A stretch of DNA of 64,000 bases from Rathayibacter sp. VKM Ac-2856 (lineage in GTDB: Bacteria > Actinomycetota > Actinomycetes > Actinomycetales > Microbacteriaceae): positions 620,001 to 684,000 of the forward strand of contig NZ_JABMLF010000001.1 of assembly GCF_013205055.1 (NCBI RefSeq). The letters run 5' to 3'. The notes below the pieces were generated by a model that did no database searches, was not told the DNA's origin, and saw only the letters and a program-made list of their open reading frames with translations. Both the position numbers and the translations under genes were made by a program. This document shows positions 50,388 to 58,804 of the stretch, piece by piece (within the stretch, counting starts at the first letter, position 1; every line of letters begins with the position of its first letter).

Positions 50388-51491
50388 CTACGGACGCCAC
50401 GCCAGAAGTTCACGACCAAGTGGCAGAGTGATGCTTAGACGCTTCTCAGTACTCACTCCAGTCGCGAACCGAGCGCTCATCTCCTCTCGCGCCCAAAGTT
50501 CGACAGCTACATTTTGGAGGTCTTTCCGGTGTCGCGATCCCGTCGCGATATGGTAGGCGAGACCCATGGCCAATACTTCGAAGGCGGTATTCAAAAAACC
50601 TCCAGCAAAGCGGTCCTTTTCGGCACTCCACTTCCGGAAGGCATTGGAACCGAGCTGCGAGTTCAGCTGCTCAAATGTCTGTGTAAAAATGCCTTGAAGA
50701 CGATCGCGACCGAGTGGGTAGACTTCAGCCATTGAAACGGATGCATCATCCAATTTCTGATTAAAGCCTCGAAGGTCAACAGGCTTAATAGCGCCGTTTT
50801 CGTGAAGGTACAGAAAACGTAGAACAAGGTCTTCGTCATACTTTTCAGACAGGAGTTTCTCGGGCAAACTGATCGACTCCTGGAAGTCTGGATTTGATGT
50901 TGTCTCCTGAAGCCACAAGCCAAATTCTGCGCTCACTCCAGCGAGTAGCGCGTGTCGCATTTCTTGAGGAGCAAGGGGTGTTCCGTAGCTATTAAGTCGC
51001 TGGAATAAATCGTACTTGGTGGCAGGATCCGATTCTCTTTTGACAATCTTTACGTCGACCTTCGAGCGCTTGAAGTCTAGCCGTTGCGCATCTGAAAGCG
51101 AATCGTCATCGTCGGACTCCCAAACCATTCCCTCCAAGCCCTTGAGATATTTAGTTCCCTCCATTCGAAGAGGCTCGTAGCTTGGCAGCAATCCTTGCAG
51201 CTGAAGGATTGTTGAAACTCGCTGTAGCCCATCGATCAACTCCCACTTTCCATTTTGCGCTTGAGAGACAAAGATAGAAGGCAGGGGAATTCCGAGCAAA
51301 ATACTTTCGACCAGCCGCGACTTTTGCTCGGCCTCCCAGCGATAAAGACGCTGATATGCTGGCTGAATTACGAGCTCTCCGTCGCGGTAAAGGCTCGACA
51401 GCTCTCCTATACTCATGGGGTAACTATCTGTCGAAATTTTACGCCGGGCACGCCCCAATTCGTGATCGAGCGCTGAAGATCTATTAGTCAA
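50388..51491 (-). CDS. DUF262 (GmrSD/ParB-like nuclease fold) protein
   Basis: The 367-aa protein has the DUF262 hallmark VIQPAYQRLYRWEAEQKSRL (about residues 41-60), SILLGIPLPSIFV and the IDGLQRVSTI motif (residues 86-95). DUF262 is the N-terminal half of GmrS-type modified-DNA endonucleases and of several phage-defence proteins. The DUF1524 HNH half is absent. It starts with a rare TTG that overlaps the FRG stop (TTGA) and has GGAGGG 7 nt before it, a clear case of translational coupling. Confidence 0.8.
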   Translation of the reverse strand: MTNRSSALDHELGRARRKISTDSYPMSIGELSSLYRDGELVIQPAYQRLYRWEAEQKSRLVESILLGIPLPSIFVSQAQNGKWELIDGLQRVSTILQLQGLLPSYEPLRMEGTKYLKGLEGMVWESDDDDSLSDAQRLDFKRSKVDVKIVKRESDPATKYDLFQRLNSYGTPLAPQEMRHALLAGVSAEFGLWLQETTSNPDFQESISLPEKLLSEKYDEDLVLRFLYLHENGAIKPVDLRGFNQKLDDASVSMAEVYPLGRDRLQGIFTQTFEQLNSQLGSNAFRKWSAEKDRFAGGFLNTAFEVLAMGLAYHIATGSRHRKDLQNVAVELWAREEMSARFATGVSTEKRLSITLPLGRELLAWRP

Positions 51492-52270
51492 CGAAGACCC
51501 TCCGATGCAGTAATTTCTTTGCTAAGTCCAACCATATCCGGAAATACCATACTTTCCGCAAACCCAAGCACCTCGAGATCGTTCCGCATCACGTCTCGCG
51601 GATATAAGAGATCGATTTTCCAAAGCGCATCAACCTCCGGCACTGCAAATTGTTCCATTGGCTCCAAACTCTTTCCCGCCACACTGAAAGCACCTCGCTG
51701 TGCAACTATGCGGGCCGAGTTGTGGGTTCCGTAGATCGCAAGAGGAACCTTGTGACGTTGAACCAACTGACGATCTAAAGGAGCGTAAGACTTAAGTTCT
51801 TCGTCATCGGTAGTTAGAATTCCAATATCGTCAAACTCATCCAAATGCTTGGCGTTCCGGTTCCACCGAGCAGGCGATATCTTCCATATGGCTGGCGTAT
51901 CGTCGACCTCTCTTTCGGGGACCGTCGGGAGAGCAGCAAAATATAAAGCGACGAGAAGATTTTCCGTCCAATCAAGAAGACGTGTAGGAATGCCATAGTG
52001 CTGCATTGCAAACAGGTGCTCCCAGTCGTTCTGAGGATAACCATTTGGCCAGTATGGCAGGCTGCGTTGCCTGAAGCGGGTGATTAAACGCCGCTCTATG
52101 TCGAAAATCTCTTCGGCGTCATTCAGCTTCCGGAAGAGACTTGGAATCAGGGTGTGTGACTTGGATGTATGCCCCCGATGCCAAAGCGGCTCCCCTTCGT
52201 TTGCCCTACCTAACTCAAGCGCTACGTCAATCAGCGCACTCGTGGACGCTGCTGACAGAGTTTTCACCAC
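51488..52270 (-). CDS. FRG-domain protein
   Basis: The 260-aa protein has the FRG motifs: PLWHRGHTSKSHTLIPSLFR (residues 28-47), WEHLFAMQHYGIPTRLLDWT with ENLLVALYFAA, and ARIVAQRGAFSV. FRG domains occur in phage and defence loci, but the activity is unknown. It starts at a GTG with AGGGGA upstream and is the first gene of a pair with DUF262. The base composition is much lower than in flanking genes. Confidence 0.8.
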   Translation of the reverse strand: MVKTLSAASTSALIDVALELGRANEGEPLWHRGHTSKSHTLIPSLFRKLNDAEEIFDIERRLITRFRQRSLPYWPNGYPQNDWEHLFAMQHYGIPTRLLDWTENLLVALYFAALPTVPEREVDDTPAIWKISPARWNRNAKHLDEFDDIGILTTDDEELKSYAPLDRQLVQRHKVPLAIYGTHNSARIVAQRGAFSVAGKSLEPMEQFAVPEVDALWKIDLLYPRDVMRNDLEVLGFAESMVFPDMVGLSKEITASEGLR

Positions 52271-52390
52271 TACCGTTCCCCTGACATCGAAGTGTGAAAA
52301 CCATCATCGCACGATCGCTACGTCGGGCGGTTACGAAGGGGGTCTGCGGCTGCGGATTCAACCTCAACGGCCCGCTCCCCAGTCTTTAGT

Positions 52391-52467
52391 TGGTAGGGCG
52401 TACGGGACTTGAACCCGTGACCGACGGATTATGAGTCCGCTGCTCTGACCGGCTGAGCTAACGCCCC
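52391..52467 (-). tRNA. tRNA with CAT anticodon (Ile2 or elongator Met)
   Basis: On the minus strand GGGGCGTTAGCTCAGCCGG begins a 77-nt cloverleaf. The anticodon loop is CTCATAA (CAT), the T-arm GGTTCAAGTCC, and the 3' CCA is encoded. CAT is read as Met or, with lysidine, as Ile-AUA; features of both types are present, so the amino acid is left open. It bounds the islet on its right. Confidence 0.92.
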
Positions 52468-52495
52468 GCGGCGCCCGAGGGGGCGGGGCGGACCG

Positions 52496-53779
52496 TCAGG
52501 AGGCGGTTCGGCCGGCCGGAGCGGACGCTGCGTCGGAGGCCGGATCGGCCACCGGCTCCCCACGATACAGGCTCTCGAAAGTGCTGATCGTGCGGTTGAT
52601 GTCGTGGGCGGCGACGATGCGGAGCGAGCTGCGCTTGAGGGCCTCGAGGCGCTCGGGGTCGGCCGTGAGGACGTCGGTCAGGCGGTCGGCCATGGCCTGC
52701 GCGTTGCCGGGCTCGAAGAGGTGGCCGTTCTCGCCCTCGTGGACGAGGTGCGGGAGCGCCATCGCGTCGGCGGCGACGACGGGGAGGGCCGAGGCCATCG
52801 CCTCCATGGTCGCGATGCTCTGCAGCTCGGCGATGGAGGGCATCGCGAAGACGGTGGCGCGGCTGTACGCCTGCTTCAGCTCGGCGTCGGAGACGTAGCC
52901 GGTGAAGTGGACGCGGTCGGCGATGCCGAGCGTCGTGGCGAGCTGCTGCAGGTTGCGCATCTGGTCGCCGCCGCCGACGATCTCGACCTGCGCGTCGAGG
53001 GCGGGATCGAGCAGTGCGGCCGCCCGGAGGAGGACGTCGATGTGCTTCTCGCCGGTGACGCGGCCGACGAAGAGGATGCGGTTGGCGGTGCGCGGCGTGA
53101 AGTCGGGGGTGTAGTTGTCGGCGTCGATTCCGCAGGAGATGGCGTGCACGCCCTGCAGGCCGGTGTACTTCTCGAGGAACTGCGCCGCCTTGCGGGTCGG
53201 CGTCGTCACGGCCTCGGCCCGGCCGAAGGTGCGGCGCGCGGCCCGCCAGGCCATCGCCACGGCCTTCGCCTGGACGGCCTTGGGCAGCAGCGTGAACTCG
53301 AGCATATTCTCGGGCATGAAGTGGTTCGTGCCGATGATGCGGATGCCGCGGACGGCCGCCTCCTGGCCGAGACCGCGGCCGACGATGACGTGCGACTGGA
53401 AGTGCACGACGTCCGGCTTCACCTCGTCGAGGATCCGCGCGCTGTTCTGGCGGATGCGCCACGGCATCGCGAAGCGCAGCCAGTCGTGCGGGTACCAGCG
53501 GAGGCTGAAGAGGCGGTGCACGATGATCCGCTGACCCTCGTGGCTCTCGACGCGGGTGCCGCTCCAGCCGTCGGACGACGGGGCGACGACGTGCACCTCG
53601 TGGCCGCGCGCCTGGAGGCCGGCGGCGAGGCGCTCGGCGAACTTGGCGGCTCCGTTGACGTCGGGCGCGAACGTGTCGCAGCCGATCAGGACGGTCAGCG
53701 GGCGGCGGGCGGCGTCTCCCGCCGTGGCGGGCTCACCGGTCGACGACTCGGGTCGCGACTCGTCGCGGGGTTCTGACAC
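52496..53779 (-). CDS. Family 4 glycosyltransferase
   Basis: The 427-aa GT-B enzyme has LTVLIGCDTFAPDVNGAAKF, VVHFQSHVIVGRGLGQEAAV, NRILFVGRVTGEKHIDVLLR and the donor-site SIAELQSIATMEAMASALPV. It is close to mannosyl/glucosyl transferases acting on lipids. The GTG at 53779 gives a 25-residue disordered lead. Transcription may be separate from the tRNA. Confidence 0.88.
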   Translation of the reverse strand: MSEPRDESRPESSTGEPATAGDAARRPLTVLIGCDTFAPDVNGAAKFAERLAAGLQARGHEVHVVAPSSDGWSGTRVESHEGQRIIVHRLFSLRWYPHDWLRFAMPWRIRQNSARILDEVKPDVVHFQSHVIVGRGLGQEAAVRGIRIIGTNHFMPENMLEFTLLPKAVQAKAVAMAWRAARRTFGRAEAVTTPTRKAAQFLEKYTGLQGVHAISCGIDADNYTPDFTPRTANRILFVGRVTGEKHIDVLLRAAALLDPALDAQVEIVGGGDQMRNLQQLATTLGIADRVHFTGYVSDAELKQAYSRATVFAMPSIAELQSIATMEAMASALPVVAADAMALPHLVHEGENGHLFEPGNAQAMADRLTDVLTADPERLEALKRSSLRIVAAHDINRTISTFESLYRGEPVADPASDAASAPAGRTAS

Positions 53780-53925
53780 GGAGTGGGTCCTAACGGTGTC
53801 GTGTCGCTCCAAGAGAGAGGAGCGATCGGCGTGGGTTCGGGCGGGAGCACGGCGTCTCGAAGCGGTCCCAGTGTAGGCGCGGAGGGGCGCGGAACCCGGG
53901 ATTGCGGCGGCTCGCGTCGGGCGCT

Positions 53926-54828
53926 TCAGCGGGCCTGCGGGTGGTGCTTCGCGAGGAGGAAGACGCCCCAGATGGCGACCACTCCCGCCGCGATGAAGAG
54001 CGGGATCGCCCACGGCGCCGCGTACTGCGCCTCGCCGAGGACGACGATGCCGATCGCCACGGCGACGAGCGGGTCGACGACGGTGAGGCCGGCGACGACG
54101 AGGTCCGGCGGGCCCGACGCGTAGGCGTTCTGGACGAAGTAGCCGCCGAGCGCGGTCGCGGCCAGCAGCGCCACGATGCAGACGACGGTGAGCGGGTCGA
54201 ACTCGCCGAACTTGATCCGGTTGAGCACGACCTTCGCGAGGGTCGCGACGAAGCCGTAGACGACGCCGGCTCCGAGGATGTAGAAGATCGCCCGAGCCTT
54301 CTTGCGGAAGACGCGGAAGGCGATCACGAAGATCGTCATCACGACCGCGAGGATCACCAGGATCGTGATCAGCTGCGACGTCCGGATCGACTCGTCGACC
54401 GCGTTGAAGGCGGCGACCAGGACGAAGACCCCGACGCCGCCGACGCAGAGCATGATGGCCCGGATCGAGGAGGCGTTCAGCCGGACCTTGCTCACCCGGG
54501 CGTTGACGATCGCCGTGATGACGAGCGCGACGGCGCCGAGCGGCTGGACGACGATGAGCGGCGAGAAACCGAGGCTGGTGAGCTGGAAGACGATCGCGAG
54601 AGCCAGCATCAGCGTGCCGATCACCCAGGACGGCCGCGACAGCAGCGCGAAGAGCTGCCCGCCGCTCAGCCCGCTCGAACCGGAGCGCTTCGAGAACCGC
54701 TCGACCTTGACGACTCCGCGGTGCTGGAACTGCGCGCCGAGGGAGAGGAAGACCGCCCCGACCAGAGCGATCGGGATGCCGATGAACTTCGCCGGGTCGT
54801 TCAGAAGGTCGGCGAGGTCAGTGGGCAT
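53926..54828 (-). CDS. DMT-superfamily transporter
   Basis: The 300-aa protein has nine or ten hydrophobic helices. The N-terminal helix includes IGIPIALVGAVFLSLGAQFQ then HRGVVK; LTVVDPLVAVAIGIVVLGEA is the conserved second EamA-like half. Similar actinobacterial proteins are annotated as DMT transporters. The substrate is unknown. Confidence 0.82.
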   Translation of the reverse strand: MPTDLADLLNDPAKFIGIPIALVGAVFLSLGAQFQHRGVVKVERFSKRSGSSGLSGGQLFALLSRPSWVIGTLMLALAIVFQLTSLGFSPLIVVQPLGAVALVITAIVNARVSKVRLNASSIRAIMLCVGGVGVFVLVAAFNAVDESIRTSQLITILVILAVVMTIFVIAFRVFRKKARAIFYILGAGVVYGFVATLAKVVLNRIKFGEFDPLTVVCIVALLAATALGGYFVQNAYASGPPDLVVAGLTVVDPLVAVAIGIVVLGEAQYAAPWAIPLFIAAGVVAIWGVFLLAKHHPQAR

Positions 54829-54944
54829 GGGCACGACCCTACCCACGATCGATCCGCGCATCCTCCGACGCACGGGGGACGTCGGACAACCAGCGGATGA
54901 CGATCGGGACGGCCGGCTGCGGGCCCCGCGATACCCTGAACCCC

Positions 54945-55511
54945 ATGGCCGTCCTCCCCATCCGCATCGCCGGCGACCCCGTCCTGCACTCCCCCGCCGC
55001 CCCCGTCACCGAGTTCGACGACGCGCTCCGCACGCTCGTCGCGGACATGTTCGAGACCATGGACACCGCCCCCGGCGTCGGCCTGGCCGGCCCGCAGGTC
55101 GGCGTGCCGCTGCGGCTCTTCGTCTACGACTACCCCGACGACGACGACACTCCCCGTCGCGGCGTCGCGATCAACCCCGAGCTCTTCGTCACACCGACGC
55201 CGCTCGGCGAGGCGGACGAGGACACCGAGTCGGAGGGCTGCCTGTCGTTCCCGGGCGAGCGCTTCCCGCTGCGCCGCTCCGAGCGCGCGATCCTGCGCGC
55301 GGTCGACCTCGACGGCACGCCGTTCGAGATCGAGGCGGAGGGCTGGTTCGCCCGCGTCTTCCAGCACGAGTTCGACCACCTCGACGGCGTCCTCTACACG
55401 GACCGCCTCGAGCACGAGTACGCGAAGCCCGTCGCCAAGATCACCCGCAAGCGCGGCTGGGGCGTTCCGGGCGTCTCCTGGACCCCGGGCGTCGACCACC
55501 TCGAGGACTGA
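54945..55511 (+). CDS. def: Peptide deformylase
   Basis: The 188-aa enzyme has all three motifs: GVGLAGPQVG, EGCLSFPGE and QHEFDHLDGVL (metal ligands Cys, His, His). It removes the formyl group from nascent proteins. TACCCT at 54932-54937, 7 nt before the ATG, suggests a leaderless mRNA. Confidence 0.96.
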   Translation: MAVLPIRIAGDPVLHSPAAPVTEFDDALRTLVADMFETMDTAPGVGLAGPQVGVPLRLFVYDYPDDDDTPRRGVAINPELFVTPTPLGEADEDTESEGCLSFPGERFPLRRSERAILRAVDLDGTPFEIEAEGWFARVFQHEFDHLDGVLYTDRLEHEYAKPVAKITRKRGWGVPGVSWTPGVDHLED

Positions 55512-55532
55512 GCCCCGGCGGAGTCGTCCGGC

Positions 55533-56360
55533 CTAGGCCAGGTCGACGCCGTGCACGCCGTTGTGGTGACGGACGGTCGGGAAGGACGCGGTGACGCTGC
55601 GGCCGACGCCGGGCGTGCGCTTCTCCACGACGTCGCCGCCGAAGAGGGCGGCGCGCTCGCGCAGCTCCGAGAGCGCCGGGCTGTCGATGCGGTCGGTGAG
55701 GGCGTGCAGGTCGGCGTCGACCGCGCTCGCGTCGGCCTCGGCACCCGCGTGGCGCTCGCGGTCGTCGTCCACCTCGACGCGCAGGCCCGTGGCGGTCCAG
55801 CGGGAGGTGATCCGCAGCTCGGTGCCGGTGCCGCCGGACTCGAGCGCCTCGTCGAAGGCGTACTCGAGCACCCGCATCACGGCGAGGTCCGCGCCGTCCT
55901 GCAGCGGGAACGCCTCGCCGAACGTCTCCTCCTGCACGACCAGCCCGCGCTCGCGCGCGCTCTCGATCAGCGCGGCCGAGCCGTCGGCCGCGGGCAGCTC
56001 GCCCGGCTCGACCGCGGCGACGGTGGCGATCCGGCGCAGCTGCGCGAGCGACGCCTCGGCGGCGCGGACGGACCGCACGGCGGAGCGCGAGGCGGCGGCG
56101 GGATCGCGCTCGATGGTGAGGCGCACGCTCTCGGCCTCCTCCACCACCTTCGACGCGGCGCGGACGGCGAGCTGCTCGAGCTCGCCGACGATGCGCAGTC
56201 GCGCCTCGAGCTCGCGGACGGTCAGCTCGAGACGGGCGACGCGCGACGCCTCCTCGGCCCTGCTGTCGACGGCGCGACGCTCGGCGGCGGCGGAGCGGCG
56301 CCAGAGGACGACCGCCGCCGCCGCGACGATCAGGGCGAGGACGAGGACGACTTCGAGCAC
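55533..56360 (-). CDS. Degenerate membrane-anchored histidine-kinase-like protein
   Basis: The 275-aa protein has one N-terminal helix (VVLVLALIVAAAAVVLW), a coiled coil, then an ATPase-like region: VLEYAFDEALESGGTGTELR, TGLRVEVDDDRER and LSELRERAALFGGDVVEKRT. The last two resemble the D-box and G-box of NarL-type sensor kinases, but no phospho-accepting histidine block or intact ATP site is seen. It may be a pseudokinase; no response regulator is nearby. Confidence 0.6.
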   Translation of the reverse strand: MLEVVLVLALIVAAAAVVLWRRSAAAERRAVDSRAEEASRVARLELTVRELEARLRIVGELEQLAVRAASKVVEEAESVRLTIERDPAAASRSAVRSVRAAEASLAQLRRIATVAAVEPGELPAADGSAALIESARERGLVVQEETFGEAFPLQDGADLAVMRVLEYAFDEALESGGTGTELRITSRWTATGLRVEVDDDRERHAGAEADASAVDADLHALTDRIDSPALSELRERAALFGGDVVEKRTPGVGRSVTASFPTVRHHNGVHGVDLA

Positions 56361-56460
56361 GACGGCCTCCGGGGAATCAGGGAACGGCGCGGGGGGACGC
56401 CGGAGAGCGATCGTACCCGGGAGCGGGCGTCGGAGCCGGAGGCGCGGCGGGGGCTTGCGG

Positions 56461-57576
56461 TCAGCTCTCGCGACGACTGCGCGCGACGGTGAACTTCGCG
56501 CTGCGCTCGATGATCTTCGTCGGGCCGACGGAGCGGCGCAGCTCGGCGGGGTGCGCGAGGTGCGAGTTGAAGACGGTCCAGAGCTCGCCGCCCGGGCGGA
56601 GGATGCGGCCGGCCTCCTGGATCATCCGACGGGCGACGAGGTCGGTCACCGCGCCGTCGGAGTGGAACGGCGGGTTGCACAGCACGACGTCGACCGAGCC
56701 GTCCGCGAGGCTCGAGGCGTTGTCGTCGCGCAGCAGCCGGACGCGGTCGGCGACGCCGTTCGCCTCGGCGGTGGCACCGGCGGATTCGACGGCGGCGCGC
56801 GAGCTGTCCGTCGCGATCACCTCGATGTCCGGCCGGGCGAGGGCGAGCGACGCGGCGAGCACGCCGGAGCCGCAGCCGAGGTCGACCGCGACGCCCCCGG
56901 GCAGAGCCGCCGGGTCGAGTGCGGCCAGCAGCGCCCGCGTGCCGAGGTCGAGCTTGGCGCCGGCGAAGACGCCCGGCAGCGCGACGACCTCGAGTCCGAG
57001 CTCGGCGAGACGGCGGCGCTCGGCTCCGGGGGCAGCGGGCTGCTCCGCCTTCGCCTCGCCCGCGAGCAGCGCCCGCGACTTCTGCCGGGCGAGGCTGACG
57101 TCGATCCGGTCGTAGCGGCGTGCGAGCACGTCGTTCATGCCGAGCGACATGTGCTTGATGCGGCCCGCTCCGATCAGCTGCGCCGCGGGGTTCGCGAGCG
57201 CGACGTCGGCGGCGACGGCGGCCAGGGAGTCGAGCGAGCGCGGGAGGCGGAGCAGCACGATCTCGGCACCGTCGACCGCCTGGGCGACCGACTCTGCGAT
57301 CTCGAAGGGCGCGAGCTCGATGCCCGCGGCGCGGACCGCCTCGGCGTTGGCCGTGAGGGCACGCTCGGCGGTGATCGAGTCCTGCGCGGAGGAGACGGCG
57401 ACGCCGTCCGCGGCCAGGGCCAGCGTCAGCGCGCCGAAGGCGTCGCCGACGACGGCGACGCGCGAGCGGCCCGCGGCGAGGTCGAGGAGGAGGCGGTCGC
57501 TCGCGTCGACCGCGACGAGGTCGGGGGCCTCGACATCGGGCCGGCGGCGGAGGAGGTCGAGGACGTCGTCGCGCAT
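56461..57576 (-). CDS. RsmC/RlmG-like RNA methyltransferase
   Basis: The 371-aa protein has a degenerate N-terminal methyltransferase half and a good C-terminal one (VAVDLGCGSGVLAASLALAR, VIATDSS, the catalytic VVLCNPPFHSDGAV). It should methylate a guanine in rRNA as RsmC/RlmG do. It lies between the kinase-like gene and tRNA-Asn. Confidence 0.87.
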   Translation of the reverse strand: MRDDVLDLLRRRPDVEAPDLVAVDASDRLLLDLAAGRSRVAVVGDAFGALTLALAADGVAVSSAQDSITAERALTANAEAVRAAGIELAPFEIAESVAQAVDGAEIVLLRLPRSLDSLAAVAADVALANPAAQLIGAGRIKHMSLGMNDVLARRYDRIDVSLARQKSRALLAGEAKAEQPAAPGAERRRLAELGLEVVALPGVFAGAKLDLGTRALLAALDPAALPGGVAVDLGCGSGVLAASLALARPDIEVIATDSSRAAVESAGATAEANGVADRVRLLRDDNASSLADGSVDVVLCNPPFHSDGAVTDLVARRMIQEAGRILRPGGELWTVFNSHLAHPAELRRSVGPTKIIERSAKFTVARSRRES

Positions 57577-57701
57577 GGGGGCTCCGGTCGGGACGGGGCG
57601 GAGGCGGCGTGCGACCGGGAGGCCTGTGGACTCGAGCCCAGGAGCCCGAGGAATCGGGCGAGGGGGCGACGGAGGGCGACGGCGACCCCGCAGGGCGCAC
57701 G

Positions 57702-57732
57702 AAAAAGGGCCCAGGAGTGGAGTCCCAGGCCC
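57702..57732 (-). terminator. Rho-independent terminator after tRNA-Asn
   Basis: On the minus strand GGGCCTGGGA pairs with TCCTGGGCCC (two G-U pairs, 6-nt loop) and is followed by TTTTT. It ends five bases past the tRNA and is the clearest intrinsic terminator in the window. Confidence 0.8.
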
Positions 57733-57736
57733 TTCG

Positions 57737-57809
57737 CTCCCCGACTTGGACTCGAACCAAGAACCTACCGGTTAACAGCCGATTGCTCTGCCAATTGAGC
57801 TATCGAGGA
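57737..57809 (-). tRNA. tRNA-Asn (GTT anticodon)
   Basis: On the minus strand TCCTCGATAGCTCAATTGGC starts a 73-nt cloverleaf. The anticodon loop is CTGTTAA (GTT), the T-arm GGTTCGAGTCC, and the discriminator is G as expected for Asn. CCA is not encoded. Confidence 0.95.
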
Positions 57810-57880
57810 TCATCCGCTCACCCGGAGGCGAACAGCGCGTGACTACTTTAGCAAAGTCTGCGCGAACTCCAAATCCTGGA

Positions 57881-58804
57881 TCAGTAGCCGAGCTCCGGGT
57901 CGACGACGCCGAGCAGATCGCGCCCTGCGGCGAACGCGGCGACGTTGGCGCGGACCCGCTCAGCGAGCAGCGGGGTCGTCATCTCCGGGGTGTCGGCCGA
58001 GTGCGGCGTGATCAGGCAGCGCGGCTCCCTCCAGAGCGGGTGCCCGTCGGGCAGCGGCTCCGGATCGGTCACGTCGAGGGCGGCGCCGGCGAGCCGACCC
58101 TCCGCGAGCGCCGCGACGAGGGCGTCCGTGTCGACGAGACTCCCCCGGGCGACGTTCACCAGCACGGCCTCGGCCGGCAGCCGCCGCAGCAGCGCGGCGT
58201 CGACCAGCCGCGCGGTGCCGTCGGTCGCGGCGGCCGCGAGCACCAGGACGTCCGCGTCGGCGACCGCGTCGGGCAGCTGCTCGGCGGTGACGGTGCGCTG
58301 TGCTCCGGGCACGGCGACGGCGCTCCGGCGCACCACCGTGACCTGCGCGTCGAAGACGCTCAGCAGCCGCAGGAGCTCGACGGCGATGCCGCCCGCTCCG
58401 ACGATCACGACCTTCGCGCGGTGCAGGGTCCTGGCGCGCTTCGCTCCCCAGGAGTCGGCGCGGGCGCGCTCGGGCAGCGAGCGCAGCAGCGCGAGGGTCA
58501 GCGCGAGGGCGTGCTCGGCGACCGGCTCGGCGTAGGCGCCCTTCGCGCTCGTCCAGCGCAGGCCCTCCCGCCGGCTGCCGCGGAGCACCGGCGCGAAGAC
58601 GTCGACCCCCGCCCAGGGCAGCTGAACCCAGCGCAGATCCGGGTGCTCGGCGAGGACCGCGGCGAGCTCGTCGGTCCGGCCGTAGGAGAGCCAGAGCAGC
58701 GCCTCCGCCTCGTCGACGTCGACGACCGTGCCGCCGCCCGCCTCGATCGCCTCCGTGAAGACCGCTTTCGGCCGGGGCAGGACGGCGATGCGCGGCGCGC
58801 TCAT
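57881..58804 (-). CDS. D-2-hydroxyacid dehydrogenase family protein
   Basis: The 307-aa protein has the NAD motif KVVIVGAGGIAVELLRLLSV, VLVNVARGSLVDTDALVAAL, and the catalytic stretch DVTDPEPLPDGHPLWREP with TPHSADTPEM. It reduces a 2-keto acid to a D-hydroxy acid. The ATG overlaps the upstream ABC ATPase stop (ATGA), so it is part of the peptide-importer operon. The substrate is unknown. Confidence 0.88.
   Translation of the reverse strand: MSAPRIAVLPRPKAVFTEAIEAGGGTVVDVDEAEALLWLSYGRTDELAAVLAEHPDLRWVQLPWAGVDVFAPVLRGSRREGLRWTSAKGAYAEPVAEHALALTLALLRSLPERARADSWGAKRARTLHRAKVVIVGAGGIAVELLRLLSVFDAQVTVVRRSAVAVPGAQRTVTAEQLPDAVADADVLVLAAAATDGTARLVDAALLRRLPAEAVLVNVARGSLVDTDALVAALAEGRLAGAALDVTDPEPLPDGHPLWREPRCLITPHSADTPEMTTPLLAERVRANVAAFAAGRDLLGVVDPELGY

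Larger units (their letters stand above)
48437..52390. mobile_element. Lower-GC islet next to a tRNA gene
   Basis: From here to the tRNA at 52391 the base composition drops visibly, most clearly from 50.4 to 52.3 kb, and codon use turns AT-rich. The stretch holds a broken gene, a possible recombinase relic and the DUF262/FRG pair. It ends at the 3' end of a tRNA, the usual integration site. No matching direct repeat of the tRNA end was found by eye. 48437-48653 shows no supported gene. Confidence 0.45.
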
